A stretch of DNA of 23,446 nt, from IMG/VR virus record IMGVR_UViG_3300045921_000042, positions 1-23,446 of that record, one strand, 5' to 3'. Each line of letters starts with the position of its first letter. The first letter of the stretch is position 1. Positions 1 to 5,670 of this stretch are shown here, piece after piece. The notes beneath the pieces are model-generated. The model was not told where the DNA came from. It searched no databases and saw only the letters and a list, made by a program, of their open reading frames with translations. The position numbers and the translations under genes were made by a program. The stretch is from a virus.

Positions 1-200
1 TCATGGGCAGCGGCACGACGGCCGAGGTCGCCATCCTGCACGGGCGCCAGTACCTGGGCTGCGAACTGAATGAGGAATACCGGGGCCTCCAGGACGCGCG
101 CATTCGAGGCGCGACGGCTGCACCAAAGCTGGCGCTGGCTCATACATCGCTGTTTGACACGGTGCCGAATAGCACTGCACCAGATCAGGGTGCGGCATGA
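1..200 (+). CDS. DNA methyltransferase, C-terminal fragment (5' end outside window)
   Basis: This is the 3' end of a gene that enters from the left edge; the reading frame is open from position 3. The visible 65 residues begin with MGSGTT followed by AEVAILHGRQYLGCELNEEY. That is the S-adenosylmethionine-binding motif I (usually D-P-F-x-G-S-G-T-T) with the acidic E-L-N loop after the next strand. A motif I this close to the C-terminus is the order found in beta-class N6-adenine or N4-cytosine methyltransferases, where the catalytic DPPY/SPPY motif comes first; here that part lies outside the window. In phages such enzymes usually protect DNA from host restriction. The internal ATG at 3 is not the true start. 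The stop overlaps the next start (ATGA). The base and sequence modified cannot be told from this fragment. Confidence 0.85.
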   Translation, partial: MGSGTTAEVAILHGRQYLGCELNEEYRGLQDARIRGATAAPKLALAHTSLFDTVPNSTAPDQGAA

Positions 201-607
201 AAACCTGCCGCACCTGCAATGAACTCAAACCCGCCGACGCCTACCGAGGCACCAGAAGCGCGTGCCGCAAGTGCGAGAAAGCACGCCGCCGCGAGTGGTA
301 CGCCGCGCAAGCCGTCAAGCCGTACCAGCGGCCCGAGATGAAGGCGTACTACCGCCAGTGGTACACGGCTCATGCCGAGTCCGTGAAGGCCCGCGCCGTC
401 GAGTGGACAAAGGCCAACCCGGGCAAGCGCCGCGACGTGTGCCGGGAAAACACGGCCCGCCAGCGCGCCAAGCTCAGCGATGCCTACGTGCGCCGGATGC
501 TGGCGCAGGAGATGGGGCTGCGCTGCAAAGACATCCCGCAGCCGCTGGTCGAAGCACAACGCGAACTACTCAAGATCAAGAGGTACATCCGTGAACACAG
601 CATCTGA
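197..607 (+). CDS. Zinc-ribbon small phage protein
   Basis: A 136-residue basic protein of unknown role. The N-terminus carries two CxxC pairs (C4/C7 and C23/C26), a compact zinc ribbon of the kind that precedes HNH or endonuclease VII-like nucleases in phages. The rest is rich in Arg, Lys, Trp and Tyr (repeated REWY, YYRQWY and ARAVEW-like helical segments) and looks helical and nucleic-acid binding. I see no HNH or GIY-YIG catalytic motif, so a nuclease call is not supported. The ATG overlaps the methyltransferase stop by four bases, and a CAGGG Shine-Dalgarno-like stretch lies six bases upstream. Co-transcription with the methyltransferase is likely. It could be a DNA-binding regulator or a decayed nuclease. 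Confidence 0.75.
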   Translation: MKTCRTCNELKPADAYRGTRSACRKCEKARRREWYAAQAVKPYQRPEMKAYYRQWYTAHAESVKARAVEWTKANPGKRRDVCRENTARQRAKLSDAYVRRMLAQEMGLRCKDIPQPLVEAQRELLKIKRYIREHSI

Positions 608-815
608 ACTCCGCGCCGAACTTGCGCAGGTATTCGCTCACCTCAAGGCCGGTGAAATCAAGCCAGGCGAGGCGGCAGAGCTTGCTAATCTGGCTGGCAA
701 GATGATCGCGAGCGCCAAGGTGCAGGTTGAGTATTACGCGCTGCGCAAGGAGCCGCCGGATATCGGCTTTCTGAAGGATGACGCGCGGCGTGCTGGCGAA
801 GGAGATCAGACATGA
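591..815 (+). CDS. Small phage protein, unknown function
   Basis: I choose the GTG at 591, giving 74 residues beginning V-N-T-A-S-E-L. The open frame extends further upstream to an ATG at 480, but that part is in a shadow frame of the zinc-ribbon gene. An AAGAGG ribosome-binding site sits just ahead of the GTG at about seven bases. The protein looks mostly helical. A segment reading LKAGEIKPGEAAELANLAGK resembles the helical linker/regulatory proteins often found in early phage cassettes. It overlaps the preceding gene by 17 bases and the next start by four (ATGA). No catalytic motif is visible, and the function is unknown. Confidence 0.7.
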   Translation: MNTASELRAELAQVFAHLKAGEIKPGEAAELANLAGKMIASAKVQVEYYALRKEPPDIGFLKDDARRAGEGDQT

Positions 816-1009
816 CCACCTACAACATCATTGAGATGGCGCGCGAGGCGGGGCTTGGAACATCGCTCACGCACAACGGCGGGCAGCCTCGCGTGTGGAT
901 TGAGGGCGCTGACTGGCACGACGAACTGACCCGCTTCGCCGCCCTCGTCCGCAACGCCGTGCTAATCGAAATTTCCGCCGCCATCCGGGCGATGAAGGAA
1001 AAAACATGA
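812..1009 (+). CDS. Small phage protein, unknown function
   Basis: A 65-residue protein with an excellent AAGGAGAT ribosome-binding site ahead of the ATG. The N-terminal half (MTTYNIIEMAREAGLG) is followed by a short segment containing W-I-E-G. The C-terminal half is a helix ending in AIRAMKEKT. Similar short proteins (I-x-x-M-A-R-E-A-G-L start, then a helix ending in R-x-x-E) recur in phage early regions, but I know of no assigned function. It overlaps both neighbours by four bases, so translation is probably coupled. Confidence 0.7.
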   Translation: MTTYNIIEMAREAGLGTSLTHNGGQPRVWIEGADWHDELTRFAALVRNAVLIEISAAIRAMKEKT

Positions 1010-1290
1010 AAATCGACGAAGCAGTGAAGATCTTGATCGCCATCGACACGGTGTGCGATGCGCTTTCGCATTCCGATGACTGGGCTCGCGCCCTGCGCCT
1101 GGCCGACGACGCGGCCGAAAGCGTCATCTGCACCGAGGGGCACAACACCGAAGGCCGCCAGTGGGTGCTGTACCCGGAGCAGATCGCAGCCGACCCCTAC
1201 CTGGAGGACTGCATCGCGCATCTGCAGTGGCGTGGGCTGGCCGACGTGGATCGCGAGAGCGAGGGCGTGCGCCTGAAGGTCCGGGGGTGA
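1006..1290 (+). CDS. Small acidic phage protein, unknown function
   Basis: A 94-residue acidic protein starting at an ATG that overlaps the previous stop (ATGA), with an AAGGA ribosome-binding site in the last codons of the upstream gene. The N-terminal part is helical with many Asp, Glu and Ala residues. The C-terminal part (PYLEDCIAHLQWRG onward) could form a small alpha/beta unit. I do not recognise the family. It belongs to the same packed early cassette as its neighbours. Small acidic phage proteins include DNA mimics that inhibit host enzymes, but nothing here proves that. Confidence 0.65.
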   Translation: MKIDEAVKILIAIDTVCDALSHSDDWARALRLADDAAESVICTEGHNTEGRQWVLYPEQIAADPYLEDCIAHLQWRGLADVDRESEGVRLKVRG

Positions 1291-1292
1291 AC

Positions 1293-1493
1293 ATGGATTT
1301 CGTAACCCACCCGGAGACAGAGCTGATGGTGGCCACCGTCACCCACGTGGGCCGCCGCTGGATGCTGATGCTGTACGACGGCCAGGGCGACCATGTCGGC
1401 ACCGAGTGGCACCCGAGCCGCGAGGCCGCTCGCGACGGCATGCGCCGACACATGCACGCCCTTGGATTGACCGCGACAGGGGATGAGCCGTGA
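1293..1493 (+). CDS. Small phage protein, unknown function
   Basis: I place the start at the ATG at 1293, giving 66 residues beginning MDFVTHPETE. A GTG at 1287 that overlaps the previous stop is an alternative and would add two residues. The frame is open further upstream only as a shadow of the preceding gene. The sequence suggests a short beta-rich N-terminal half (LMVATVTHVGRRWMLMLYDG), then W-H-P-S-R-E-A-A-R-D-G and a short helix. That pattern is consistent with a small alpha/beta fold of unknown function. The stop overlaps the next GTG start. Confidence 0.6.
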   Translation: MDFVTHPETELMVATVTHVGRRWMLMLYDGQGDHVGTEWHPSREAARDGMRRHMHALGLTATGDEP

Positions 1494-1804
1494 AGATGAC
1501 CAAGCAGGTGCGCGCCCGCGAGTGGGCACGCAAAGAGGTCGAGTTCTGGACGGACTCGTCAGGCCATCTCACACAGACGCCGCAAGAGATGGCCGAGCGG
1601 GGGTGGCGCGCCGGGTACGAAGCCGGACGGCGCGAGGCTGCCGCCGCCCGCAGGCAAGCGGCCCAAGCGCTGCAAGCGCTGGCGCGCCTGGCCGAGATCG
1701 CAGACACAGACCCGTTCGCTTCGATCGGCCATGTGCTTGAGCACGTGATGCCAGAAGTCAGGGCAGTGGCGACGCAAGGAGACGCCCGTGCCGCGCAAGC
1801 TTGA
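1490..1804 (+). CDS. Small helical phage protein, unknown function
   Basis: A 104-residue protein starting at a GTG that overlaps the previous stop codon (GTGA); an ATG at 1496 is an alternative start two codons later. The central part is a long Ala-, Arg- and Gln-rich helix (GRREAAAARRQAAQALQALA) that may form a coiled coil. It is preceded by a Trp-containing N-terminal region (VEFWTDSSG, then a G-W-R-A-G-Y-E-A-G motif). No known domain is evident. It ends inside the ribosome-binding region of the next small gene, which supports a single operon. Confidence 0.6.
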   Translation: MKMTKQVRAREWARKEVEFWTDSSGHLTQTPQEMAERGWRAGYEAGRREAAAARRQAAQALQALARLAEIADTDPFASIGHVLEHVMPEVRAVATQGDARAAQA

Positions 1805-1913
1805 CCTCACCGGCCGAGACTTCGGCCGCGTGACCGTGACCTTTGATGCAGGCGGTATCGCGGCCGCGGCCGTGGCTGTTACGGATGCCCGGGCGGCGTT
1901 GCAAAAACGATAG
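1788..1913 (+). CDS. Very short phage ORF, 41 residues
   Basis: This short frame begins at a GTG preceded by a strong AAGGAG six to seven bases upstream, overlaps the 3' end of the preceding gene by 17 bases, and ends at a TAG at 1911. The product would begin V-P-R-K-L-D-L-T-G-R-D-F-G and continues through a predicted beta strand and an Ala/Val-rich helix. The good ribosome-binding site and the fit with the neighbours make it a plausible gene. At this length there is no independent coding evidence and no family I recognise. Confidence 0.5.
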   Translation: MPRKLDLTGRDFGRVTVTFDAGGIAAAAVAVTDARAALQKR

Positions 1914-1934
1914 CGCTGCGTTCCAGCGGTGGCG

Positions 1935-1962
1935 TTGAGCCCGCGCATCATCTGACGATAAT
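1935..1962 (+). promoter_or_regulatory. Candidate sigma70-type promoter for early genes
   Basis: TTGAGC (1935-1940) and GATAAT (1957-1962) are separated by 16 bases, matching the sigma70 consensus at 4/6 and 5/6 positions. It lies in a 76-base gap after the short ORF ending at 1913. It is followed by a GGAGG ribosome-binding site (about 1979) and the ATG at 1990. This is the best host-type promoter match I find in the window and would drive the second half of the early cassette. Confidence 0.5.
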
Positions 1963-1989
1963 GACCGCTCCACAACTGCGGAGGCCACC

Positions 1990-2199
1990 ATGAAGATCCA
2001 AGAGGGCAAGAGCTACATCGACCGAAAGGGGCGCTGCGTCCACATCTTGCGCGAGATGCGCACCGACGAGCCGCATCGGTTCCTCGGCGTCACGGTCGAG
2101 GCATCGGGCCTTGAGTCGCACGACACCTGGGACGAGGACGGGCGCTGCGATGTCGCCGGTCGATATTCCCCGTGGGACATCGTGGGGGTGTGGCAGTGA
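1990..2199 (+). CDS. Small phage protein, unknown function
   Basis: A 69-residue protein with a GGAGG ribosome-binding site and a promoter-like sequence directly upstream. It starts MKIQEGKSYIDRKGRCVHI and looks like a small beta-barrel: repeated short strands, conserved-looking Gly and aromatic residues, and the ending RYSPWDIVGVW. Proteins with this layout (an N-terminal G-K-x-Y-x-x-R-x-G start and a Y-x-P-x-D-I-V ending) are common in phage early regions and have no assigned function that I know of. The next gene starts within its last codons. Confidence 0.65.
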   Translation: MKIQEGKSYIDRKGRCVHILREMRTDEPHRFLGVTVEASGLESHDTWDEDGRCDVAGRYSPWDIVGVWQ

Positions 2200-2423
2200 T
2201 CCGCGCAGCCCTGATCGCACTGGCCTACGTCGGCATGATCGCCGCCCTGCTCGCCGCTATGTCGATCCACTACGCCGTCACGCTTAAACTTGTGGCCGTC
2301 GTGATGACCTTCGCGGCGATTGCCGGGGCTGTGATCTTCATCGACGAGACAATACAGCAGCGCCGCAAGTGGAGAGACCACCTCCGCCGCCGCGCCGGCA
2401 TCATCAAGGACTGGGACGAATGA
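2196..2423 (+). CDS. Small membrane protein with two transmembrane segments
   Basis: I choose the GTG at 2196, which overlaps the preceding stop (GTGA) and follows a GGGGGTG stretch. An earlier in-frame ATG at 2172 lies inside the upstream gene. The 75-residue product has two hydrophobic segments (about residues 4-22 and 28-48, the second containing KLVAVVMTFAAIAGAVIF). A short basic, probably cytoplasmic tail rich in Arg, Lys and Trp follows. The topology resembles small phage inner-membrane proteins, including some holins and superinfection-exclusion proteins. Its position in the early cassette, far from any endolysin, argues against a holin. Function is unknown. Confidence 0.65.
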   Translation: MIRAALIALAYVGMIAALLAAMSIHYAVTLKLVAVVMTFAAIAGAVIFIDETIQQRRKWRDHLRRRAGIIKDWDE

Positions 2424-2563
2424 CACCCACCAAGCCTCGCAAGAAACCCCGAAAGCTGACTGTTGCCCAGGAACTTGCGTTCCGCATGCCGATCAAACAG
2501 CCGTCCTCGGCAGACCGCATCATCCCGCCGCGCGCTCGAATGGGGGTCAAGGTCAATGGATAA
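2420..2563 (+). CDS. Short basic phage protein, 47 residues
   Basis: The ATG at 2420 overlaps the stop of the membrane-protein gene (ATGA) and gives 47 residues. The first part is very basic (MTPTKPRKKPRKLTVAQELA). The remainder has Pro and Arg and is probably extended. The frame is open upstream to an ATG at 2369, but that part reads as Pro/Arg-rich shadow sequence. A basic, largely disordered peptide fits a nucleic-acid- or host-binding role, but no family is recognised. Confidence 0.5.
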   Translation: MTPTKPRKKPRKLTVAQELAFRMPIKQPSSADRIIPPRARMGVKVNG

Positions 2564-2640
2564 GCTCGAACCGATCCGCCGGGTGTTCCGCAACGCCGGC
2601 CTTTAGATCGCAGCCGATCCGTAAAGATTAAGTGCTGACT

Positions 2641-2832
2641 ATGACAAAGATCAAGCCAACCGCATACCGGATCATCGACGGCGACCTCTACTGCGATGTG
2701 AGCGTAGATCACGCAAGCAGCCCGCCGGGGATGCCGCCAGCGTATGAGATCGACCAGGATGGCAGGGTGGTATGCGTCACCAGAAGCATGCTTGAGCATC
2801 TCATCAATGCCATCGACATGATCGAGAGGTGA
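2641..2832 (+). CDS. Small phage protein, unknown function
   Basis: I choose the ATG at 2641 (63 residues starting MTKIKPTAYRIIDGDLYCDV). A GTG at 2632 would add three residues, and neither start has a strong ribosome-binding site. The product has an N-terminal strand-rich part, a Pro-rich linker (SSPPGMPP) and a C-terminal helix ending LINAIDMIER. It is separated from its left neighbour by about 77 bases, the loosest spacing in the cassette. No known domain. Confidence 0.55.
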   Translation: MTKIKPTAYRIIDGDLYCDVSVDHASSPPGMPPAYEIDQDGRVVCVTRSMLEHLINAIDMIER

Positions 2833-2847
2833 TCAGGGATTCAGCAC

Positions 2848-3030
2848 ATGACACGCCCGCCCTACCGGCCAGAGCTGAGCATCGAACAGCTCTCGGCGCT
2901 GGCCAAGCGCCGCGACCTCGAAGCACGCCACACCATGCGCATGGCGGCCCGCCTGCAAAGCGAGGCCGACGCCTGCCGCAAGGAGATCCGGCGCAGGCAG
3001 CGCGAGGCGCGACGCGCGGAATTGCGCTGA
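2848..3030 (+). CDS. Small basic helical protein, unknown function
   Basis: A 60-residue protein with a CAGGGA ribosome-binding site about nine bases ahead of the ATG. It is very basic and almost wholly helical: MTRPPYRPELSIEQLSALA, then R-R-D-L-E-A-R-H, then an Arg-rich C-terminal helix ending RRRQREARRAELR. It could dimerise as a coiled coil or bind nucleic acid. It is the last small gene before the primase-helicase. No specific function can be assigned. Confidence 0.6.
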   Translation: MTRPPYRPELSIEQLSALAKRRDLEARHTMRMAARLQSEADACRKEIRRRQREARRAELR

Positions 3031-3136
3031 GCGCACCAACTGTTGCACCATCCTCTAGCCGGGACATGGCGCGGCCACGCCCGGGGGTGTCCCTGTCACC
3101 CCCTTACCGGCACCTCTACCAGCATCAGGGAGCTGT
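3031..3136 (+). other. Primase leader with a perfect stem-loop
   Basis: This 106-base gap holds a stem-loop with perfect seven-base arms, GGGGGTG (3083-3089) and CACCCCC (3097-3103), and a seven-base loop. No T-run follows, so it is not a typical intrinsic terminator and may instead structure the leader of the primase mRNA. I see no convincing -10/-35 pair. A GGGAG ribosome-binding site lies seven bases before the ATG at 3137. Confidence 0.4.
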
Positions 3137-5446
3137 ATGTCCATCGACTTCTCCGGCATTCGCGCCGCCAACCCCATCGCCGACGTCGTCGGCCGCTACG
3201 TTGAGCTGCGCCGCGCCGGCACCGAGTACCGCGGGCTCTGCCCGTTCCACGCCGACAAGTCGCCCAGCCTGTACGTCAACCCAAAGAAGGGCAAGGCGTT
3301 CTGCATGGCCTGCCACTGGGCAGGCGACGCGATCGACTTCGTCGCCGAGTACGAGTCCTGCGACCTGGCGGAAGCCGCGCGCAAGCTGGGGCACGACGAG
3401 CTGCCCAAGGACCGACCCGCGCCGGCGCCGCTGCCGCCGGACACGTCGGACGAGTGGCGCCCGATCTTGCCCGTGCCGGCCGACGCGCCGGCCTACGACC
3501 CGGCTCAGACGTTCAACCCGAAGCGCGGCCGATTCGTCCGCTACCGGCCGGTCGCGACCTGGCCGTACCGCGACGCCGCCGGCGATCTGCTGGGCTACGT
3601 GCTGCGCCTCGAGATCGACGGCGCCAAGATCACCCCGACCATCACCTACTGCCAGCACAAGGACGGCACGCGCCGCTGGTGCGCGCGCCCGTTCCCCGTC
3701 CAGCGGCCGCTCTACGGCCTCGACAAGCTCGCCGCGAGGCCCGAGGCGCCCGTCGTCGTGGTAGAGGGTGAGAAAGCTGCAGACGCCGCGCAGGCGGCCT
3801 TGCCGCGCATGGTCGTCGTCACCTGGCCCGGTGGCACCAACGGCGTGCGCTGGGCCGACTTCTCGCCGATCGAGCTGCGCGACGTGACGTTCTGGCCGGA
3901 CGCCGACCTCGTCGGCATCGAGGCCATGCTGGCGATCGCCGCCAAGGTTCCCCTCAAGCGCACCCGCTGGATCAACACGGACGGCCTGCCCAAAGGGTTC
4001 GACGCGGCCGACGTCGAGGGCAGCATCCCCGCGTTCTGCAAGGAGCGCGTCACCGACGTGGCGCCGGTGGTCGACCGCCCGGCCGCCGAGGGAAGCGAAC
4101 CAGAGAGGGGTGCCCAAGTCGCAGACGAACCGGGCGGTCGTGGTGCGGATGATGCCAGCCCGGAGCCCTCTGCAGCAACGGAGCCGCCGCCGGCAATTGA
4201 GGGCGAGGTCGTCGACCTGCCGCGCACCCCGTCGGGCTCGGCCTACGCCCAGCTCACGAGCTGGTCATCGCTCGACCTGGTGCTCTCCGACAAGGGCGTG
4301 CCGGTGGCGAACATGGACAACGCCGCGCGCCTCCTCGAGCGGCACCCCGACATGCAGGGCCGGTTCTGGTTCGACGAGTTCCAGCGCCGTGTCTACTCGA
4401 CATGGAACCCCGCCGGCACCGAGCAGGAATGGAGCGACGCCGACGACGTGCGGCTCGCACTGTGGATGCAGCGGACCATGGGCATCGGCCGCATGGCCGT
4501 TGGCACCGCGCGCGACGCCGTCACGGCCGTGGCCATGGCCCACAAGCGAAACGAGGTGCACGAGTGGCTGCGCGCGCTAGAATGGGACGGGGTCGCCCGC
4601 CTGTCCCGCATGCTGCCCGAGGCGTTCGGCACCGTCGACACGCCATACACCCAGGCCGTCGGCCGCTGCTGGCTGGTGTCCATGGTGGCCCGCGCGCTGG
4701 ACCCGGGCTGCAAGGTCGACACGATGCCGGTGTTCGAGGGCGACCAGGGCCTGCGCAAGTCGACCGCGATGCAGACGCTAGTCGGCGCCCGCTGGTTCGC
4801 CGAGGCCTCGGAGAGCCCGACGTCCAAGGACTTCTACCAGGTGCTCACCGGCAAGCTGCTGGTCGAGATCGCCGAGCTCGATGCTTTCTCGAAGGCCGAG
4901 GTCAACACGATCAAGCGCGTGGTCACGTGTCGGGTCGACCGCTACCGGGCGCCCTACGGCCGCCGGGCCGAGGATCACCCCCGCGCCTGCGTGTTCGCCG
5001 GCACGACGAACCGCGACGACTGGAACCGCGACGAGACCGGCGCCCGCCGCTTCTGGCCCGTGGCCTGCACCGCCGTCGACGTCGAATGGCTGGCCCGCCA
5101 CCGCGACCAGCTGTTCGCCGAGGCCGTCGAGCTCTACGAGGCCGGCTCCCCGTGGTGGGACGTGCCCAGGGAGGACGCCGAGCGCGAGCAGGAAGCACGC
5201 CGCGCGTCCGACGAATGGGAGGAGGTCATCGCCGACTGGACCGTCGGCAAGTGGGAGGTCACGGTCGGCGACGTCCTGCAGCACGCCCTCGGGGTCGCGC
5301 CCGAGCACTGGGACAAGGCCATGCAGATGCGCGCGGCCAACTGCCTGCGCGTGCTGGGCTGGAGGCGCACGACCGCGCGCCGCGGCTCGAAGGTCGTCAA
5401 GATGTGGCTTCGTGGCGGTAACGGCGGTAACGACGCCCCCTTCTAA
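3137..5446 (+). CDS. Primase-helicase: CHC2 zinc finger, TOPRIM-like, VapE-type P-loop domain
   Basis: A 769-residue replication protein. Residues 10-75 form a DnaG-type CHC2 zinc finger with ligands C35, H38, C56 and C59 (CPFH and CMAC). Residues 205-260 look TOPRIM-like: VVVVEGEKAADA with E210, then FWPDADL with D255 and D257, the E and DxD metal-binding signature. An acidic, Pro-rich linker covers about 320-350. The C-terminal part (about 400-700) is VapE/DUF5906-like, with Walker A GDQGLRKST (535-543, K541), Walker B LLVEIAELD (ending near D582), a sensor-like FAGTTNRDDW and an ETGARRFWP arginine motif. The expected role is priming and helicase loading or unwinding at the phage origin, as in P4-alpha-like proteins. 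A GGGAG ribosome-binding site supports the start. The last codons contain two GGTAAC boxes of the repeat block that follows. Confidence 0.9.
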   Translation: MSIDFSGIRAANPIADVVGRYVELRRAGTEYRGLCPFHADKSPSLYVNPKKGKAFCMACHWAGDAIDFVAEYESCDLAEAARKLGHDELPKDRPAPAPLPPDTSDEWRPILPVPADAPAYDPAQTFNPKRGRFVRYRPVATWPYRDAAGDLLGYVLRLEIDGAKITPTITYCQHKDGTRRWCARPFPVQRPLYGLDKLAARPEAPVVVVEGEKAADAAQAALPRMVVVTWPGGTNGVRWADFSPIELRDVTFWPDADLVGIEAMLAIAAKVPLKRTRWINTDGLPKGFDAADVEGSIPAFCKERVTDVAPVVDRPAAEGSEPERGAQVADEPGGRGADDASPEPSAATEPPPAIEGEVVDLPRTPSGSAYAQLTSWSSLDLVLSDKGVPVANMDNAARLLERHPDMQGRFWFDEFQRRVYSTWNPAGTEQEWSDADDVRLALWMQRTMGIGRMAVGTARDAVTAVAMAHKRNEVHEWLRALEWDGVARLSRMLPEAFGTVDTPYTQAVGRCWLVSMVARALDPGCKVDTMPVFEGDQGLRKSTAMQTLVGARWFAEASESPTSKDFYQVLTGKLLVEIAELDAFSKAEVNTIKRVVTCRVDRYRAPYGRRAEDHPRACVFAGTTNRDDWNRDETGARRFWPVACTAVDVEWLARHRDQLFAEAVELYEAGSPWWDVPREDAEREQEARRASDEWEEVIADWTVGKWEVTVGDVLQHALGVAPEHWDKAMQMRAANCLRVLGWRRTTARRGSKVVKMWLRGGNGGNDAPF

Positions 5447-5484
5447 GTCACTGATCTGTATAGTGTTACTTACTGTTACCACAG

Positions 5485-5512
5485 TTACCACTAACAAAGA
5501 ACATTATAGAAT
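5485..5512 (+). promoter_or_regulatory. Candidate promoter in the AT-rich patch
   Basis: TTACCA (5485-5490) and TAGAAT (5507-5512) are 16 bases apart, matching sigma70 boxes at 4/6 and 5/6 positions. The -35 element overlaps the GTTACC box at 5484, so a protein bound to the boxes could control it. It would read toward the terminase operon. AT-rich origins also match -10 boxes by chance. Confidence 0.35.
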
Positions 5513-5530
5513 AGAGCCCAGCCAGCCCCT

Positions 5531-5562
5531 CGCACACACATACACGCGCGTGTACGCACGCG
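5531..5562. other. 32-base strictly alternating pyrimidine-purine tract
   Basis: Every position from 5531 to 5562 alternates pyrimidine and purine without a break, made of CA/TG and CG steps, with the perfect 14-base palindrome TACACGCGCGTGTA at 5541-5554. Such tracts can adopt left-handed Z-DNA under negative supercoiling, and the palindrome could form a cruciform. It lies between the two groups of GTTAC boxes. The alternation is seen directly; any structural role is inference. Confidence 0.6.
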
Positions 5563-5634
5563 AGAGGCCAAAAAGGCTCAACGCTGTTACCGGTAACGGT
5601 CGGTAACAGCGGTTACAGCCCCAGCGCGTCACCA

Positions 5635-5663
5635 TTGCGCCCAACGCATCACCCCGCTAGGAT
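5635..5663 (+). promoter_or_regulatory. Candidate promoter for the packaging genes
   Basis: TTGCGC (5635-5640) and TAGGAT (5658-5663) are 17 bases apart, just upstream of the terminase small-subunit ATG at 5671. The spacing leaves almost no leader and the -10 overlaps the AGGA that would serve as ribosome-binding site, so an upstream start is also possible. A similar TTGCAT-N18-TAGGCT pair precedes the capsid gene. Confidence 0.3.
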
Positions 5664-5670
5664 TCGCTCC

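Larger units (their letters stand above)
5417..5616. repeat. Nine GTTAC/GTAAC boxes around an AT-rich patch (candidate origin)
   Basis: The pentamer GTTAC, on one strand or the other, occurs nine times. In GGTAAC/GTTACC form it begins at 5417, 5426, 5475, 5484, 5586, 5592 and 5602; in looser form at 5465 and 5612. Neighbouring boxes are about 9 or 10 bases apart, close to one helical turn, in a left group (5417-5489) and a right group (5586-5616). The right group contains a perfect 12-base palindrome, GTTACCGGTAAC (5586-5597), and nine-base inverted arms CTGTTACCG (5584-5592) and CGGTAACAG (5601-5609). Between the groups lies an AT-rich stretch (about 5441-5515), unusual in this GC-rich genome. 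The arrangement resembles iterons beside a replication gene. Operators for a regulator are the main alternative. Confidence 0.6.

Noticed and set aside
2556-2606. 16-codon ORF starting MDKLEPIRRV
   Set aside because: Too short to support, although the ATG overlaps the preceding gene and a weak AAGG lies upstream; could be a remnant of a longer gene.
3083-3103. GGGGGTG/CACCCCC stem-loop as an intrinsic terminator
   Set aside because: No U-run follows and the primase gene starts 34 bases later; kept only as a leader structure.
2829-3764. 311-codon + strand frame across the start of the primase gene
   Set aside because: Ser/Thr/Arg/Pro-rich shadow product with no domain; the overlapping frame has an intact CHC2 zinc finger.
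5635-5670. TTG start adding 12 residues to the small terminase
   Set aside because: No ribosome-binding site at that position, and the family-like start M-x-G-R-P begins at the ATG at 5671.
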